DNA of 64,000 bases from an uncultured Gammaproteobacteria bacterium (lineage in GTDB: Bacteria; Pseudomonadota; Gammaproteobacteria; HK1): NCBI GenBank assembly GCA_958295465.1, contig OY282353.1, forward strand, positions 4,641,001 to 4,705,000, read 5' to 3'. Numbering within the stretch: the stretch's first letter is position 1; each line of letters begins with the position of its first letter. Made by a program: the position numbers and the translations under genes. This document shows, piece by piece, positions 16,319-24,795 of this stretch. Below the pieces are notes generated by a model. It was given only the letters and a program-made list of their open reading frames with translations, made no database searches and was not told the DNA's origin.

Positions 16319-17170
16319 TCATCGCCGGAGCCTCCACCCGGTCTCCGCGTACCCGCGCACGAGATCGCGTTGCGACAGCGCCTCGAGCGACCCCGCCTCG
16401 GCGAGCGCGAAGGGCTCGATGGATTCCACCGCGCCGGATGCGGCGCCGAAGTTGACGAGCATGCCGCGCCGGGCAAGCGAGCGCATCGACCCTTCGATGG
16501 TCGCACGGCCGACCGAATCGTAGACGACGTCCACCCCGCGTCCGGCCGTGGCGTCCCGTACCCGCGCGACGAAGTCCTCCCTGTGGTAGAGGATGACGTG
16601 GTCCGCGCCGAGCGCGGCGGCGATCCGCGCCTTCTCGTCGGAGCCCACGGTGGCGAACACCTCCGCCCCGCGGTGCTTCGCCAGCGCGACGAGATGCTGC
16701 CCGACCCCGCCTGCCGCAGCGTGCACCAGGCAGCGTATCCCCTCCTCGATCCGGAACAGCGAATGCGTGAGGTAGTGAGCGGTGCAGCCTTGCAGCATCA
16801 AGGCCGTCGCCGCCGGCGTCTCCACCGCGTCCGGGATCTTCACCAGCCGCCATGCCGGCACCACCGCGGCCTCGGCGTAGCTCCCCAGAGGGAGGCACCA
16901 AGTGACCCGGTCGCCGGGCGCGACCGAATACACGTCCGGCCCGACCCGCTCGACGACCCCGCCTCCTTCGCGCCCGAGCGTGAACGGCGGCGAGTTCGCG
17001 TAAGTGTGGGACTTCGCGTACATGCCGTTACGGTTGTAGACATCGGTGTAGTTGACGCCCGCGTACTCCAGTCGAACCAGCGCCTCGTCGGACCCGGGCT
17101 CGGGCGTGGCGATCTCGCGCAGCACCATGTTCCCGGGTCCGCCGTAGGCGTCGATCTGCACGGCTTTCAT
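16319..17170 (-). pseudogene. 5' part of a quinone oxidoreductase gene, interrupted
   Basis: NADPH:quinone oxidoreductase (zinc-independent MDR family). ATG 17170 follows GGAGG at 8 nt; MKAVQIDAYGGPGNMVL, the GVNYTDVYNRNG segment, the nucleotide-binding AAAGGVGQHLVALAK and YDSVGRATIEGSM are intact. Homology stops at EAGSL near 16385, after which about 20 unrelated residues lead to a stop at 16319. The missing C-terminus is found at 14789-14992. A rearrangement carrying the SDR gene and the truncated ampD separates the halves. Confidence 0.85.
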
Positions 17171-17580
17171 GTCCATCGCCTCCAGCTCGATGGCCGATGA
17201 CCGGCCACTGTCAGTCGTATGACAATCCTGTCTTGAACGCCACCTTGGCTTTTCCCGGAGCCTCCAAATCGCCTTGCACGCCCTCGGCATCCGGCTCGGC
17301 TGGCTCCCGCCCACCACCCTGCGGTGCGGATCGCGAGAAATGACGCGGCAGAAACTGCTCCCGGCCTTGTGTTCCTCCGCCGGTATCCGACGCAGCTCGG
17401 TGTCGAATTCCCCTTGCTCGAATCCTTGGCTTATATGTCACATTCGACAACCTATTGAATTCATGGAAATATTTTTTGAGGCAAGAAATGATCCCCGCAA
17501 CCGGACGGCGCAATGTTTCCTCCGCGGCCGCGAGGCGGCATGGCCGCCGTTGTGGCTTGTATGCACAGCGTAGCCTCCGT
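17171..17580. other. Intergenic region without a recognised gene
   Basis: About 410 bp. It has a distinctly AT-rich stretch at about 17430-17485, against the GC-rich surroundings, which may hold the promoter of the quinone oxidoreductase gene. A minus-strand open frame of 100 codons has no recognisable motif and was not called. Confidence 0.5.
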
Positions 17581-18465
17581 TCAAGACGGACTCGGGTCTC
17601 CGAGCGCCGCCCCGAGCGCGCGCCCCACGTCCGACGGGGTGTCCAGCACCTCGGCCCCGGCCGCTTCCAGCGCCTTGCGCTTCGATGCGTAGGTGCCCTT
17701 GTCCCCCATCACGATCGCTCCCGCATGCCCCATCTTCTTCCCCGGGGGCGACGCGCCGCCCGCGATGAAGGCGACGGCCGGCTTGCGCATGTCCCGCATG
17801 TACTCCGCCGCATCCTCCTCCATCTGCCCGCCGATCTCGCCGACGATGACCACCGCCTCGGTGCGCTCGTCGGCATCGAGCGAGCGCACCGCGTCGCGCG
17901 TGGTGGTGCCGATGATCGGATCGCCACCGATCCCGATGAAGGCGGATTCGCCGAAGCCGGCCTGCACCAGATTGAGGCAGATCAGCGTGCCCAGGCTCCC
18001 GCTGCGCGACACCACGCCGACGCTACCCGGCCGGAAGATGCCGCTCTCGAACGCGGGCATGAAGCCGACGAAGCACTCGCCCGGGGTGACCAGGCCGGCG
18101 GTGTTGGGGCCGGCAACCGCGGCGCCGTTGGCCCGCGCCGCCGCCAGCACCTCCATCACGTCCTGCACCGGGACGTGCTCGGTCAGGACCACGAGCCGCG
18201 GGCACCCTGCCTCGATGGCGTCGAGCGCCGCCGCCTTCACCCCCAGCGGGGGGATGAACAGCACCGAGACGTCGAAGCCGGTCTCGCGCATCGCCTCGCG
18301 GGCGCTCGCGTACACCGGCACCCCGCAGTGCTCCGTACCGGCCTTCTTCGGGTTCACACCCGCGACGATGCGGGTGCCGTACTCCTGCATGCGCTCGGTC
18401 CAGAACGTGCCCTGCCTGCCCGTGATCCCCTGGACCAGCACCCGCTGGACGCCGCGAACGATCAT
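17581..18465 (-). CDS. Succinyl-CoA synthetase alpha-like acyl-CoA ligase subunit
   Basis: Alpha subunit of an ATP/GTP-dependent acid-CoA ligase (succinate-, malate- or related acid-CoA ligase), 294 residues. It has the CoA-binding ITGRQGTFW and NPKKAG segments and the phosphohistidine loop GGASPPGKKMGHAGAIV. The beta-subunit gene lies immediately upstream with an ATGA overlap. It diverges from housekeeping SucD (for example SVLFIPPLGVKAAALDAIEAG), so malate-CoA ligase (MtkB-like) or another acid is possible. No TCA genes flank it. Confidence 0.85.
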   Translation of the reverse strand: MIVRGVQRVLVQGITGRQGTFWTERMQEYGTRIVAGVNPKKAGTEHCGVPVYASAREAMRETGFDVSVLFIPPLGVKAAALDAIEAGCPRLVVLTEHVPVQDVMEVLAAARANGAAVAGPNTAGLVTPGECFVGFMPAFESGIFRPGSVGVVSRSGSLGTLICLNLVQAGFGESAFIGIGGDPIIGTTTRDAVRSLDADERTEAVVIVGEIGGQMEEDAAEYMRDMRKPAVAFIAGGASPPGKKMGHAGAIVMGDKGTYASKRKALEAAGAEVLDTPSDVGRALGAALGDPSPS

Positions 18466-19823
18466 GATGCGCCTCCTACACCCCGGTCCGTTTCCCGGGC
18501 CGTGTCCGATTCCCGGTCTGCTGCCCCGTCCGTTTCCCCGCCTGCTTCTCGCCCTGCTGCCGCGCCTGCTTCCCGCCCTGCTGCCCCCTCCGTTTCCCGG
18601 CCAGCCTCCCGGCCCGTGTCACGGGCCGCGCCTGCTTCCCGGGCCGCCGCACCTGCGGCGGCGGCGACCGCGGCGGCGATGGCCTCGTCCATGGTCTCGC
18701 AAGGCGTCACTCCAAGACGTTCGCGGAGCATCACCCTCGCCTCGGCCGAGCCCGTGCCGTGCACGCTGAAGAAGATCGGAATGGACGGGGCGAGCGCTTC
18801 CCAGGCGTCGAGCACCCCGCCGGTCATCACGTCGGTACGCGCGAACGCGCCGCAGAAGTTCACCACCAGACACCTCACCCGAGGGTTGTCGAGCACCAGC
18901 TCCAGCGCCGGCTTCGCCTTGGTGTACGCCTCCCCGCCGATCTCCAGGAAGTTCGCCGGCCGCCCCCCGTGGTGCGTCACCACGTCCATCGTGGTCATGG
19001 TGAGCCCGGCGCCGTTGGCGAGCACCCCGACGTCACCGTCGAGCTCGATGTACTTCAGCCCCAGCGCCTTTCCGCGCGCTTCGAGCCCGGTCAACCGCTC
19101 CGGGCTGCCCTTTTCCGCCAGCGCCTCCCGGCGCCCGATGCCGGAATCGTCCAGGGTGAACTTGCAGTCGAGCGCGACCAGCCGCCCGTCCGCGAGTCGG
19201 GCGAGGGGGTTGACCTCCAGCAGCTCGGCGTCGTTGTCGCGGTACGCGCGGTAGAGCGCGACGAGGGCGCCGGCCACCGCCGTTTCGGCCGCTGCGGTTT
19301 CGGCGGCCGATGCTTCCGAGGCCGGCGCCTCGCCGGCGCCGAGATCGAGCCCGTCGAGCATCGCGCGGGCGGATTCGAGGTCGAAGCCGCGTGCGATGTC
19401 GACCGGAGCGCGTCGAAGCCGATCGGGCATCGAAGCCGCCACCTCTTCGACGTCCATGCCGCCCTCCGGGGAGAACATCACCAGCGGCCCCTTCGATACC
19501 GCGTCGTTCAGGACCGCCGCGTAATACTCCGCCGCGATCGCCGCCCGCTCCTCGACGAGCACGGACTCGACGCGATGCCCGGCGATGTCCATGCCGAGGA
19601 TCGCCTCCGCCGCCCTGCCCGCCGCCGCGGCGTCGTCCGCGGTGCGGATCCCGCCGGCCTTGCCCCGTTTGCCGGTCGGCGCCTGTGCCTTGACCACCAC
19701 CGGCCCCCCGAGCTCCGCCGCTGCCGACCGCGCCGCGTCGGCGCTCCGTGCCGGATGGCCGCGCGGGATCGCGATGCCTGCCGCCCGAAGCAGGGGCTTC
19801 GCTGCATGTTCTTCGAAGTTCAT
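18462..19823 (-). CDS. Succinyl-CoA synthetase beta-like subunit with repetitive C-terminal tail
   Basis: ATP-grasp beta subunit of an acid-CoA ligase, 453 residues. Start MNFEEHAAKPLLRAAGI is typical; other landmarks are VVVKAQAPTGKRGKAGGI, ELLEVNPLA, LDCKFTLDD, GLTMTTMDVV and NFLEIGG. After the conserved end, about 60 extra residues of repeated GREAG/ARET-type sequence (18465-18655) follow, coded by short tandem repeats; a typical beta subunit ends near 390. Translationally coupled to the alpha subunit. A 777-codon open frame through this region runs past the true start. Confidence 0.85.
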   Translation of the reverse strand: MNFEEHAAKPLLRAAGIAIPRGHPARSADAARSAAAELGGPVVVKAQAPTGKRGKAGGIRTADDAAAAGRAAEAILGMDIAGHRVESVLVEERAAIAAEYYAAVLNDAVSKGPLVMFSPEGGMDVEEVAASMPDRLRRAPVDIARGFDLESARAMLDGLDLGAGEAPASEASAAETAAAETAVAGALVALYRAYRDNDAELLEVNPLARLADGRLVALDCKFTLDDSGIGRREALAEKGSPERLTGLEARGKALGLKYIELDGDVGVLANGAGLTMTTMDVVTHHGGRPANFLEIGGEAYTKAKPALELVLDNPRVRCLVVNFCGAFARTDVMTGGVLDAWEALAPSIPIFFSVHGTGSAEARVMLRERLGVTPCETMDEAIAAAVAAAAGAAAREAGAARDTGREAGRETEGAAGREAGAAAGREAGGETDGAADRESDTARETDRGVGGAS

Positions 19824-19876
19824 GGTTTCCGATGTCCTGTCATGAGTGAGGTCCGTGCGCTTCCCCGGGGCCATTA

Positions 19877-20611
19877 TCACCCCGCCACCAGCAGCTTGAG
19901 GCCGATGACGCCGAGCCCCACGAGCAGCCACCTGCGAAACGTGGCCGGAGCCAGACGGGCGCGCAGCCTCGCGCCAATCATCATGCCGGCGATTGCCGGC
20001 GCCACCGCCGCCGCGGACACGAAGCCCGCGTCGACCCGGTATGCGCCGTGCAGCACGAGCACGCCGGCCAGTGCGGCGGTCGAGACGCTGAACGTGACGC
20101 CCATCATCTGTACGAGCTCGTCCCGGTCGAGATCCAGCGCTTCCAGGTACATCACGATAGGGATCACGAACGTCCCGGTCACGCCGGTGATCAGTCCGTT
20201 GGCGAAGCCGGCGAGCGGGGTGAGCATCGGCTCCGCTCGCGCCGGCACCGGGATCCGCACCGCCCGAAGCCCGAGCCACGCATAGACGAGCAGAGCCGCG
20301 CCGAGCATTCGGTCCATCGCTTGCGGCGCCTCGGCGAATACGTAGTGATACCCGATCCACGTGGCCACCGGAATGATCGCGAGGGCGACGCCGAAGCGCC
20401 TGAGCAGCGCTGCCAGGTGACCGCCGACCGCTCCCTGCCAGACGTTGGTCACCAGCGACGGGATCACCAGCAGCGGCAGCGCGGCCTCGATCCCGAACGC
20501 GGCCGACAGCAGCGCGACCGAGGCCGTCGGGAGGCCGAGTCCGACCACTCCCTTCACGCCTCCCGCGAGAAGGAACGTCAACATGACGATCGTGATCGAG
20601 AGCGCGTCCAT
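19877..20611 (-). CDS. TauE/SafE-family membrane exporter
   Basis: Inner-membrane protein of about 244 residues with seven to eight hydrophobic helices, of the sulfite exporter TauE/SafE (DUF81) family. Landmarks are the N-terminal half repeat GGVKGVVGLGLPTASV and the second half repeat AGFANGLITGVTGTFVIPIVMYL. Homologues export sulfite, sulfoacetate or other organic anions. It is 53 bp upstream of the CoA-ligase pair on the same strand, which may indicate transport of an acid metabolite; the substrate is unknown. MDALSIT at 20611 is the better start. Confidence 0.85.
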   Translation of the reverse strand: MDALSITIVMLTFLLAGGVKGVVGLGLPTASVALLSAAFGIEAALPLLVIPSLVTNVWQGAVGGHLAALLRRFGVALAIIPVATWIGYHYVFAEAPQAMDRMLGAALLVYAWLGLRAVRIPVPARAEPMLTPLAGFANGLITGVTGTFVIPIVMYLEALDLDRDELVQMMGVTFSVSTAALAGVLVLHGAYRVDAGFVSAAAVAPAIAGMMIGARLRARLAPATFRRWLLVGLGVIGLKLLVAG

Positions 20612-20700
20612 CGCACCATCGCCTCGCAACGTGCCGATCAGGGAGGCCCGGCGGCGGCGCCGCGCGGGTGGCGGCTGAAATGGTACATCTCATGTCCGGA

Positions 20701-20883
20701 AGCACCACCGTACAGGGCTCGGACCCGCGCCGCCCTCCTCCCGGCGTGTGTCGGGATGCGAGTGCGGGACGAGGCTTTCGCGTTCCTCCCCCCACTCTCC
20801 CCGGCGGGTGCCGGGATACGAGCAGGAGGCGGCGGGGGCGTATCGCCGAAGAAGCTCCCCCTGGCGTATGCCGGGATACGAGA
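20701..20883. repeat. Three imperfect repeats with an exact 60-bp period
   Basis: A ~23-bp core ending CGGGATRCGAG recurs at 20741, 20801 and 20861. The middle copy contains the palindrome CCCGGC-GGGT-GCCGGG; the others are degenerate versions. The 37 bp between cores are diverged. The block fills the intergenic region between the TauE and VOC genes, whose starts point away from each other, and is the main content of 20630-20989. Confidence 0.8.
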
Positions 20884-20989
20884 CCAGCCGCCCGGTTCGT
20901 TCACCGCAAGTTCGCTGTTCCCCCATGTGTACCGGTGTAATAGAGTCTCGCCGCCCACACGGCGACGATGCCCAATCGGAGGAAGACTG

Positions 20990-21388
20990 ATGGACGACCG
21001 CATGAAGACCCACGGCCACATCGGATGGTGCGATCTGATGTCCGATGACGTCGACAAGGCGCGCGACTTCTATGCCGGCGTGCTCGGATGGGACACCGAG
21101 GTCATGGACGTCGGGAAGGGTCCGTATACCGTGTTCAAGGCCGGCGATCGTCCCGTGGCCGGCCTGATGGCCAAGCCGCCGGAGGGGCCGGCATCCTGCG
21201 CCCCGACCGCGTGGACGTCCTACGTGACGGTGGACGACGTCGATGCACGCGCGGCCAGGGTCGCGGACGCGGGCGGCGTCGTGATCGTCGCCCCGGTGGA
21301 CATTCCGACGGTGGGGCGCATGGCGATCATCCAGGACCCCACCGGCGGCGTCATCGGGATCATCGAGTACGCGGATCCGGGCGGGTGA
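20990..21388 (+). CDS. VOC-superfamily (glyoxalase/bleomycin-resistance fold) protein
   Basis: Protein of 132 residues with two beta-alpha-beta-beta-beta modules. HIGWCDLMSDDVDKARDFYAGVLGW opens the first; SYVTVDDVDARAARVADAGG and IIQDPTGGVIGIIEY make the second. A metal-binding pattern is partial (His10 and the Glu in IIEY), so enzyme activity is uncertain. GGAGGA lies 7 nt before ATG 20990. The function cannot be assigned beyond the fold. Confidence 0.88.
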   Translation: MDDRMKTHGHIGWCDLMSDDVDKARDFYAGVLGWDTEVMDVGKGPYTVFKAGDRPVAGLMAKPPEGPASCAPTAWTSYVTVDDVDARAARVADAGGVVIVAPVDIPTVGRMAIIQDPTGGVIGIIEYADPGG

Positions 21389-21644
21389 CGCCGGGCGCCG
21401 GCCGGGAGCGCGGCGGGACGTTGCATAAGGGCCGGGTAGCGTGCTGGCGCACAAATGGGCTGAACTAATTCGGGGACCAGAATTGTCAAAGAAACAACGA
21501 GTTGGCATCTTGAGAGTGCTGAAAACACGTGGATGTATTTCTGGCCCGGTACAGTAGCGTGCCGGTTTCGGAACTGAACGTGCCTGCGCATCGGCTGATG
21601 GGCATTGCAGACTGACCTCCGCATCGAACGCCCTCCCGACCACC
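21389..21644. other. Intergenic region, AT-rich centre
   Basis: 256 bp between the VOC gene and the flavoenzyme gene. The central part (about 21460-21540) is clearly less GC-rich than the neighbours and may hold the promoter of the downstream gene or a decayed mobile-element end. No gene was recognised. Confidence 0.45.
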
Positions 21645-23636
21645 ATGCCCCCGGCACCCCCCTTCCCCCACCTCTTCAGCCCGATCCGGGTCGGCTCGAA
21701 GACCCTCAAACATCGCCTGAACTTCGGCGCCCATACCGCCAACATGAGCGCGGAGGGCCTGCCCGCCGAGCGCCACCTCGGCTACTACCTGGAGCGCGCC
21801 ATCGGCGGGGCGGCGATGATCGTGGTCGAGCCGGTGCCGGTCCACCGGACCGCGGTGCTCACCCGCGGCAACTTCCGCCACGGCGACGACGCCGTGATCC
21901 CGCACTTTCGCCGGATCACCGACGCCTGCCACGAGCACGGCACGGTGATGATCCAGCAGCTCTACCACGTCGGCGCCCACGGCGACTTCGACCTCTCCTA
22001 CCAGCCGAACTGGTCGCCCTCGGGCCTGCCCTCGATGCACGACCAGGACGGCAGCCACGCGATGACCCGCCCGGAGATCGAGGAGCTGATCGAGGGCTTC
22101 GCGCAGGCCGCGCGCCGGGCGAAGGAGGCGGGCTTCGACGGCTGCGAGATCATGGCCGCGTACAACGCGCTCTTCGAGCAGTTCTGGTCGCCGTTCAGCA
22201 ACCGCCGGGACGACGACTGGGGCGGGGCGTTCGAGAACCGCATGCGCTTCTCGTCGCGGACGCTTGCGAGGATCCGCGCACTGTGCGGCGAGGACTTCGT
22301 GATCGGGGTGTGCGTGAGCGTCGACCCGACCCGGCCCGACGTGCTCTCGGTCGAGGACCAGCAGGCCATCGCCGCGTGGCACGACGAGCGCGGCCTCTAC
22401 GACTACGTGACGGTGGGCACCGGCAGCTACTTCGAGTTCACGCGCCTGATGCCCACCTTCGTCTACGAGGACAAGCTCGGCCCGCCTTTTGCCGAGCGGA
22501 TCAAAGAGGCCGTCCGTCACGCGAAGGTGCAGTCGGAGAGCCATATCCGCACCCCGGAGAACGCGGACGCCGTCATCGGCGCCGGGCAGGCGGACATGGT
22601 GAGCATCGTGCGCGGCCAGATCGCGGACCCGCACATGGCGAACAAGGCGCGCGAGGGGCGGGCCGAGGACGTGCGCCCCTGCCTCTCGTGCAACCAGATG
22701 TGCTGGGGGCGTCGCTCGCGCGACTACTGGATAAGCTGCCTGGTCAACCCTTCGGCGGGCCGCGAGTTCGAATGGGGCGGGGACCGCTTCACCCGGACGG
22801 ATGCCCCGCGCAAGGTGCTGGTGGTGGGCGGCGGCCCGGCCGGGCTCGAAGCGGCCCGGGTGGCGGCGGAGCGCGGCCACCGCGTCACCCTCGCCGAGGC
22901 GTCGGACAAGCTGGGTGGACAGTTCCGGTTCGCCGGGATGCAGCCGCGCCGCGCGCAGATCCTCGACCTCATCGACTGGTACGAGCGCCAGCTCACGAAG
23001 TTGCAGGTGGTCGTGCGGCTCAACACCCCGATGGAGCCGGACGAGGTCGAGGGCTTCGACGCGGAGGTGGTGGTGCTCGCCACCGGCTCGCAGCCCGCCG
23101 GCAACGGCTGGCAGCGCGGGCTGCCCACTGTCGATCGGCTCCCCGGCGTGGACCGGCCCAACGTGTTTTCGGTCGAGGACGTCATGAGCCGCGCCGCGCG
23201 GCCCGGACACCGGGTCATCGTGCTCGACGACACCGGCACGTGGCGCGGAGGCGGCACTGCATGGCATCTCGCCGAGCGGGACTACAAGGTCACCCTCGTC
23301 ACCCCCGACCCCTTCGTCGGACGCGAGATCGTGCGCACCTCGGCCGACTGGCCGTTGCGCGAACGGCTCCGGCATCTCGGGGTCGAGTTCGTGGTGGAGT
23401 CCGCGATCGGGGAGTGGCACGGTGACGGGGCCACGGTGGTCGGCCTGCTCGACGGTTCCGAGCGGCGGATCGACGCGGATGCGCTGGTGCTCGCGACGGT
23501 GAACGCACCCGAGCGCACCCTCCCCGATGCGCTGGCCGGCTCCGGCCGCGAGGTACACGCCATCGGCGACTGCGTCGCGGCCCGCCAGGCCCCGGCCGCG
23601 ATCCACGAGGGCCGCAAGCTCGCGCTGGAGCTGTAG
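21645..23636 (+). CDS. Trimethylamine-dehydrogenase-like Fe-S flavoprotein (NADH:flavin oxidoreductase / old yellow enzyme family)
   Basis: Soluble 663-residue flavoprotein. The N-terminal ~370 residues form an FMN-binding barrel (FSPIRVGSKTLKHRLNF, HGDFDLSYQ, AQAARRAKEAGFDGCEI). A [4Fe-4S] motif C-x2-C-x3-C-x11-C follows in RPCLSCNQMC and ISCLVNP. The C-terminal half is a dinucleotide-binding domain (VLVVGGGPAGLEAARVAAERGH, VVVLATGSQP). This matches di-/trimethylamine dehydrogenase and N-demethylating relatives, which release formaldehyde; 2,4-dienoyl-CoA reductase is the alternative. A divergent paralogue lies at 26521-28605. Confidence 0.88.
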   Translation: MPPAPPFPHLFSPIRVGSKTLKHRLNFGAHTANMSAEGLPAERHLGYYLERAIGGAAMIVVEPVPVHRTAVLTRGNFRHGDDAVIPHFRRITDACHEHGTVMIQQLYHVGAHGDFDLSYQPNWSPSGLPSMHDQDGSHAMTRPEIEELIEGFAQAARRAKEAGFDGCEIMAAYNALFEQFWSPFSNRRDDDWGGAFENRMRFSSRTLARIRALCGEDFVIGVCVSVDPTRPDVLSVEDQQAIAAWHDERGLYDYVTVGTGSYFEFTRLMPTFVYEDKLGPPFAERIKEAVRHAKVQSESHIRTPENADAVIGAGQADMVSIVRGQIADPHMANKAREGRAEDVRPCLSCNQMCWGRRSRDYWISCLVNPSAGREFEWGGDRFTRTDAPRKVLVVGGGPAGLEAARVAAERGHRVTLAEASDKLGGQFRFAGMQPRRAQILDLIDWYERQLTKLQVVVRLNTPMEPDEVEGFDAEVVVLATGSQPAGNGWQRGLPTVDRLPGVDRPNVFSVEDVMSRAARPGHRVIVLDDTGTWRGGGTAWHLAERDYKVTLVTPDPFVGREIVRTSADWPLRERLRHLGVEFVVESAIGEWHGDGATVVGLLDGSERRIDADALVLATVNAPERTLPDALAGSGREVHAIGDCVAARQAPAAIHEGRKLALEL

Positions 23637-23653
23637 ACGGAGCGGATCGGCGT

Positions 23654-23682
23654 TGATCGAACGTACCGTCTATCGGTACGCT
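23654..23682 (+). promoter_or_regulatory. Predicted higBA promoter overlapping a palindromic operator
   Basis: TTGATC (23654) and TACGCT (23677) with a 17-bp spacer make a plausible promoter. It overlaps a perfect inverted repeat CGTACCG-TCTAT-CGGTACG (23662-23680), a likely HigA operator for autorepression. The -10 end is only about 6 bp before the GTG start of higB, so the message may be leaderless. Confidence 0.5.
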
Positions 23683-23687
23683 GCATC

Positions 23688-23969
23688 GTGATCAAGAGCT
23701 TTGCCGACAAGCGTACCGCGGCCGTGTTCGCCGGCTACGCGGTGCGTGGTCTTCCCGGGCAGATCCAGAGGCGTGCGCGTGCGAAGCTCCTTGCGATCGA
23801 TTCGGCCGGCCGGCTCGACGATCTGCGCGTGCCGCCGGGCAACCGCCTCGAAGTCCTGCGGGGTGATCGCCGGGGTCAGCACAGCCTTCGCATCAACGAG
23901 CGATGGAGAATCTGCTTCGTATGGGAGGGCGGTGAAGCCTGGGAAGTGGAGATCGTCGACTATCACTGA
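23688..23969 (+). CDS. higB: HigB-type (RelE superfamily) mRNA-interferase toxin
   Basis: Toxin of 93 residues that, in this family, cleaves mRNA on the ribosome. It matches the HigB/plasmid maintenance killer type: MIKSFADKRTAAVFAGY, QRRARAKLLAIDSAGRLDDLRVPPGNRLEVLRGDRRGQHSLRIN split over strands, then WRICFVWEGGEAWEVEIVDYH. It starts with GTG and has no ribosome binding site. The antitoxin gene follows 13 bp later, giving the toxin-first order characteristic of higBA. Confidence 0.92.
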   Translation: MIKSFADKRTAAVFAGYAVRGLPGQIQRRARAKLLAIDSAGRLDDLRVPPGNRLEVLRGDRRGQHSLRINERWRICFVWEGGEAWEVEIVDYH

Positions 23970-23982
23970 GAAGGAAAGAGGC

Positions 23983-24336
23983 ATGGCCATCAAGCGCGCA
24001 GACATCGACAACGGACTCGTCGACTTGTCCGAGGTGACGGTCGGACGCCGGTTGCCGCCGGTCCATCCCGGCGAAATTCTGCGCGACGACTTTCTGGCGC
24101 CGCTCCGACTCAGCGTCTACCGGCTTGCCAGGGAACTCAAGGTGCCCCGCTCACGGCTCAACGACCTCGTGCGGTGCCGGCGCACGATCTCGACCGACAC
24201 GGCGCTTCGTCTCGCCCGCTATTTCGGGACGTCTCCCGAATTCTGGATCAACCTCCAGATGCGCTATGACCTCGACACCGCTACGCGCACGACGCACCGG
24301 CAGATCGAACGCGAAGTGGCGCCGCGCGCTGCATGA
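23983..24336 (+). CDS. higA: HigA-type antitoxin (XRE-family helix-turn-helix)
   Basis: Antitoxin of 117 residues. The family signature PPVHPGEILRDDFLAPLRLS leads into a helix-turn-helix (YRLARELKVPRSRLNDLVRCRRTISTDTALRLARYFG, read in parts) and FWINLQMRYDL. It neutralises HigB and should repress the operon through the palindrome at 23662-23680. AGGAAAGAGG precedes the ATG. The N-terminus has about 20 residues more than short HigA proteins. Confidence 0.92.
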   Translation: MAIKRADIDNGLVDLSEVTVGRRLPPVHPGEILRDDFLAPLRLSVYRLARELKVPRSRLNDLVRCRRTISTDTALRLARYFGTSPEFWINLQMRYDLDTATRTTHRQIEREVAPRAA

Positions 24337-24438
24337 CTCCGGGTTCGCCCTCGCCGGGCTCGAACGATCCGCGGCGTTGACGCCCGTCCCGAATTCCCAG
24401 GTTCAGTGAGCGATCCTCCGAAACCACGCCGGATCGAA

Positions 24439-24795
24439 TCACGACACCGCCTCCAGCCCGTCGAGGATCCGCGGCAGGCGTTCGACCAGATACAGCGGCA
24501 GCGACAGCAGCGGATACTGCACCCGCTCGGAACCGCCGCCGCGCCGGACCCTGGTGTCCACCGTTTGCAGCGACGGGGGGCTGGCGTCGAAACGGACGGT
24601 CAGGCCCACGCGCTTCTCGGCCACGAACTGGTGCAGGGACTTCAGGGCGCCGGCGCGGCCGGCCTTCACCTCGATGGGCACGACGTGGCCGCCGAACTCC
24701 GCCACGTAGTCCACCTCGGCATTGTTCGACCGCCCCTCGCGGAGCCAGTAGTTGAACTCGCGGTTCGGCCGTTCGGCGAGAAGGTATTGCAGGTG
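24439..24795 (-). pseudogene. C-terminal fragment of a DUF4143-type AAA ATPase, cut by the IS element
   Basis: Reads HLQYLLAERPNREFNYWLR, then EVDYVAEFGGHVVPIEVKAG and a tail to the stop at 24439. This is the nuclease-like C-terminal domain (PD-(D/E)XK type, E-V-D and I-E-V-K) of ATPases in the AAA_14/DUF4143 family. The upstream frame ends exactly at the CTAG bordering the IS1182-family element. The codons just before the break are found on the other side of the element (26381-26440). Confidence 0.82.

Noticed and set aside
17211-17513. 100-codon minus-strand frame upstream of the broken quinone oxidoreductase
   Set aside because: No recognisable motif or ribosome binding site; mixed low and high GC; treated as intergenic.
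18462-20795. 777-codon frame suggesting a fusion upstream of the CoA-ligase beta subunit
   Set aside because: The N-terminal third is an out-of-frame reading of the TauE gene; the ligase begins normally at MNFEEHAAKPL.
21389-21644. Transposon end or integrase site in the AT-rich gap
   Set aside because: Composition is unusual, but no inverted ends, target duplication or tyrosine-recombinase core could be shown.
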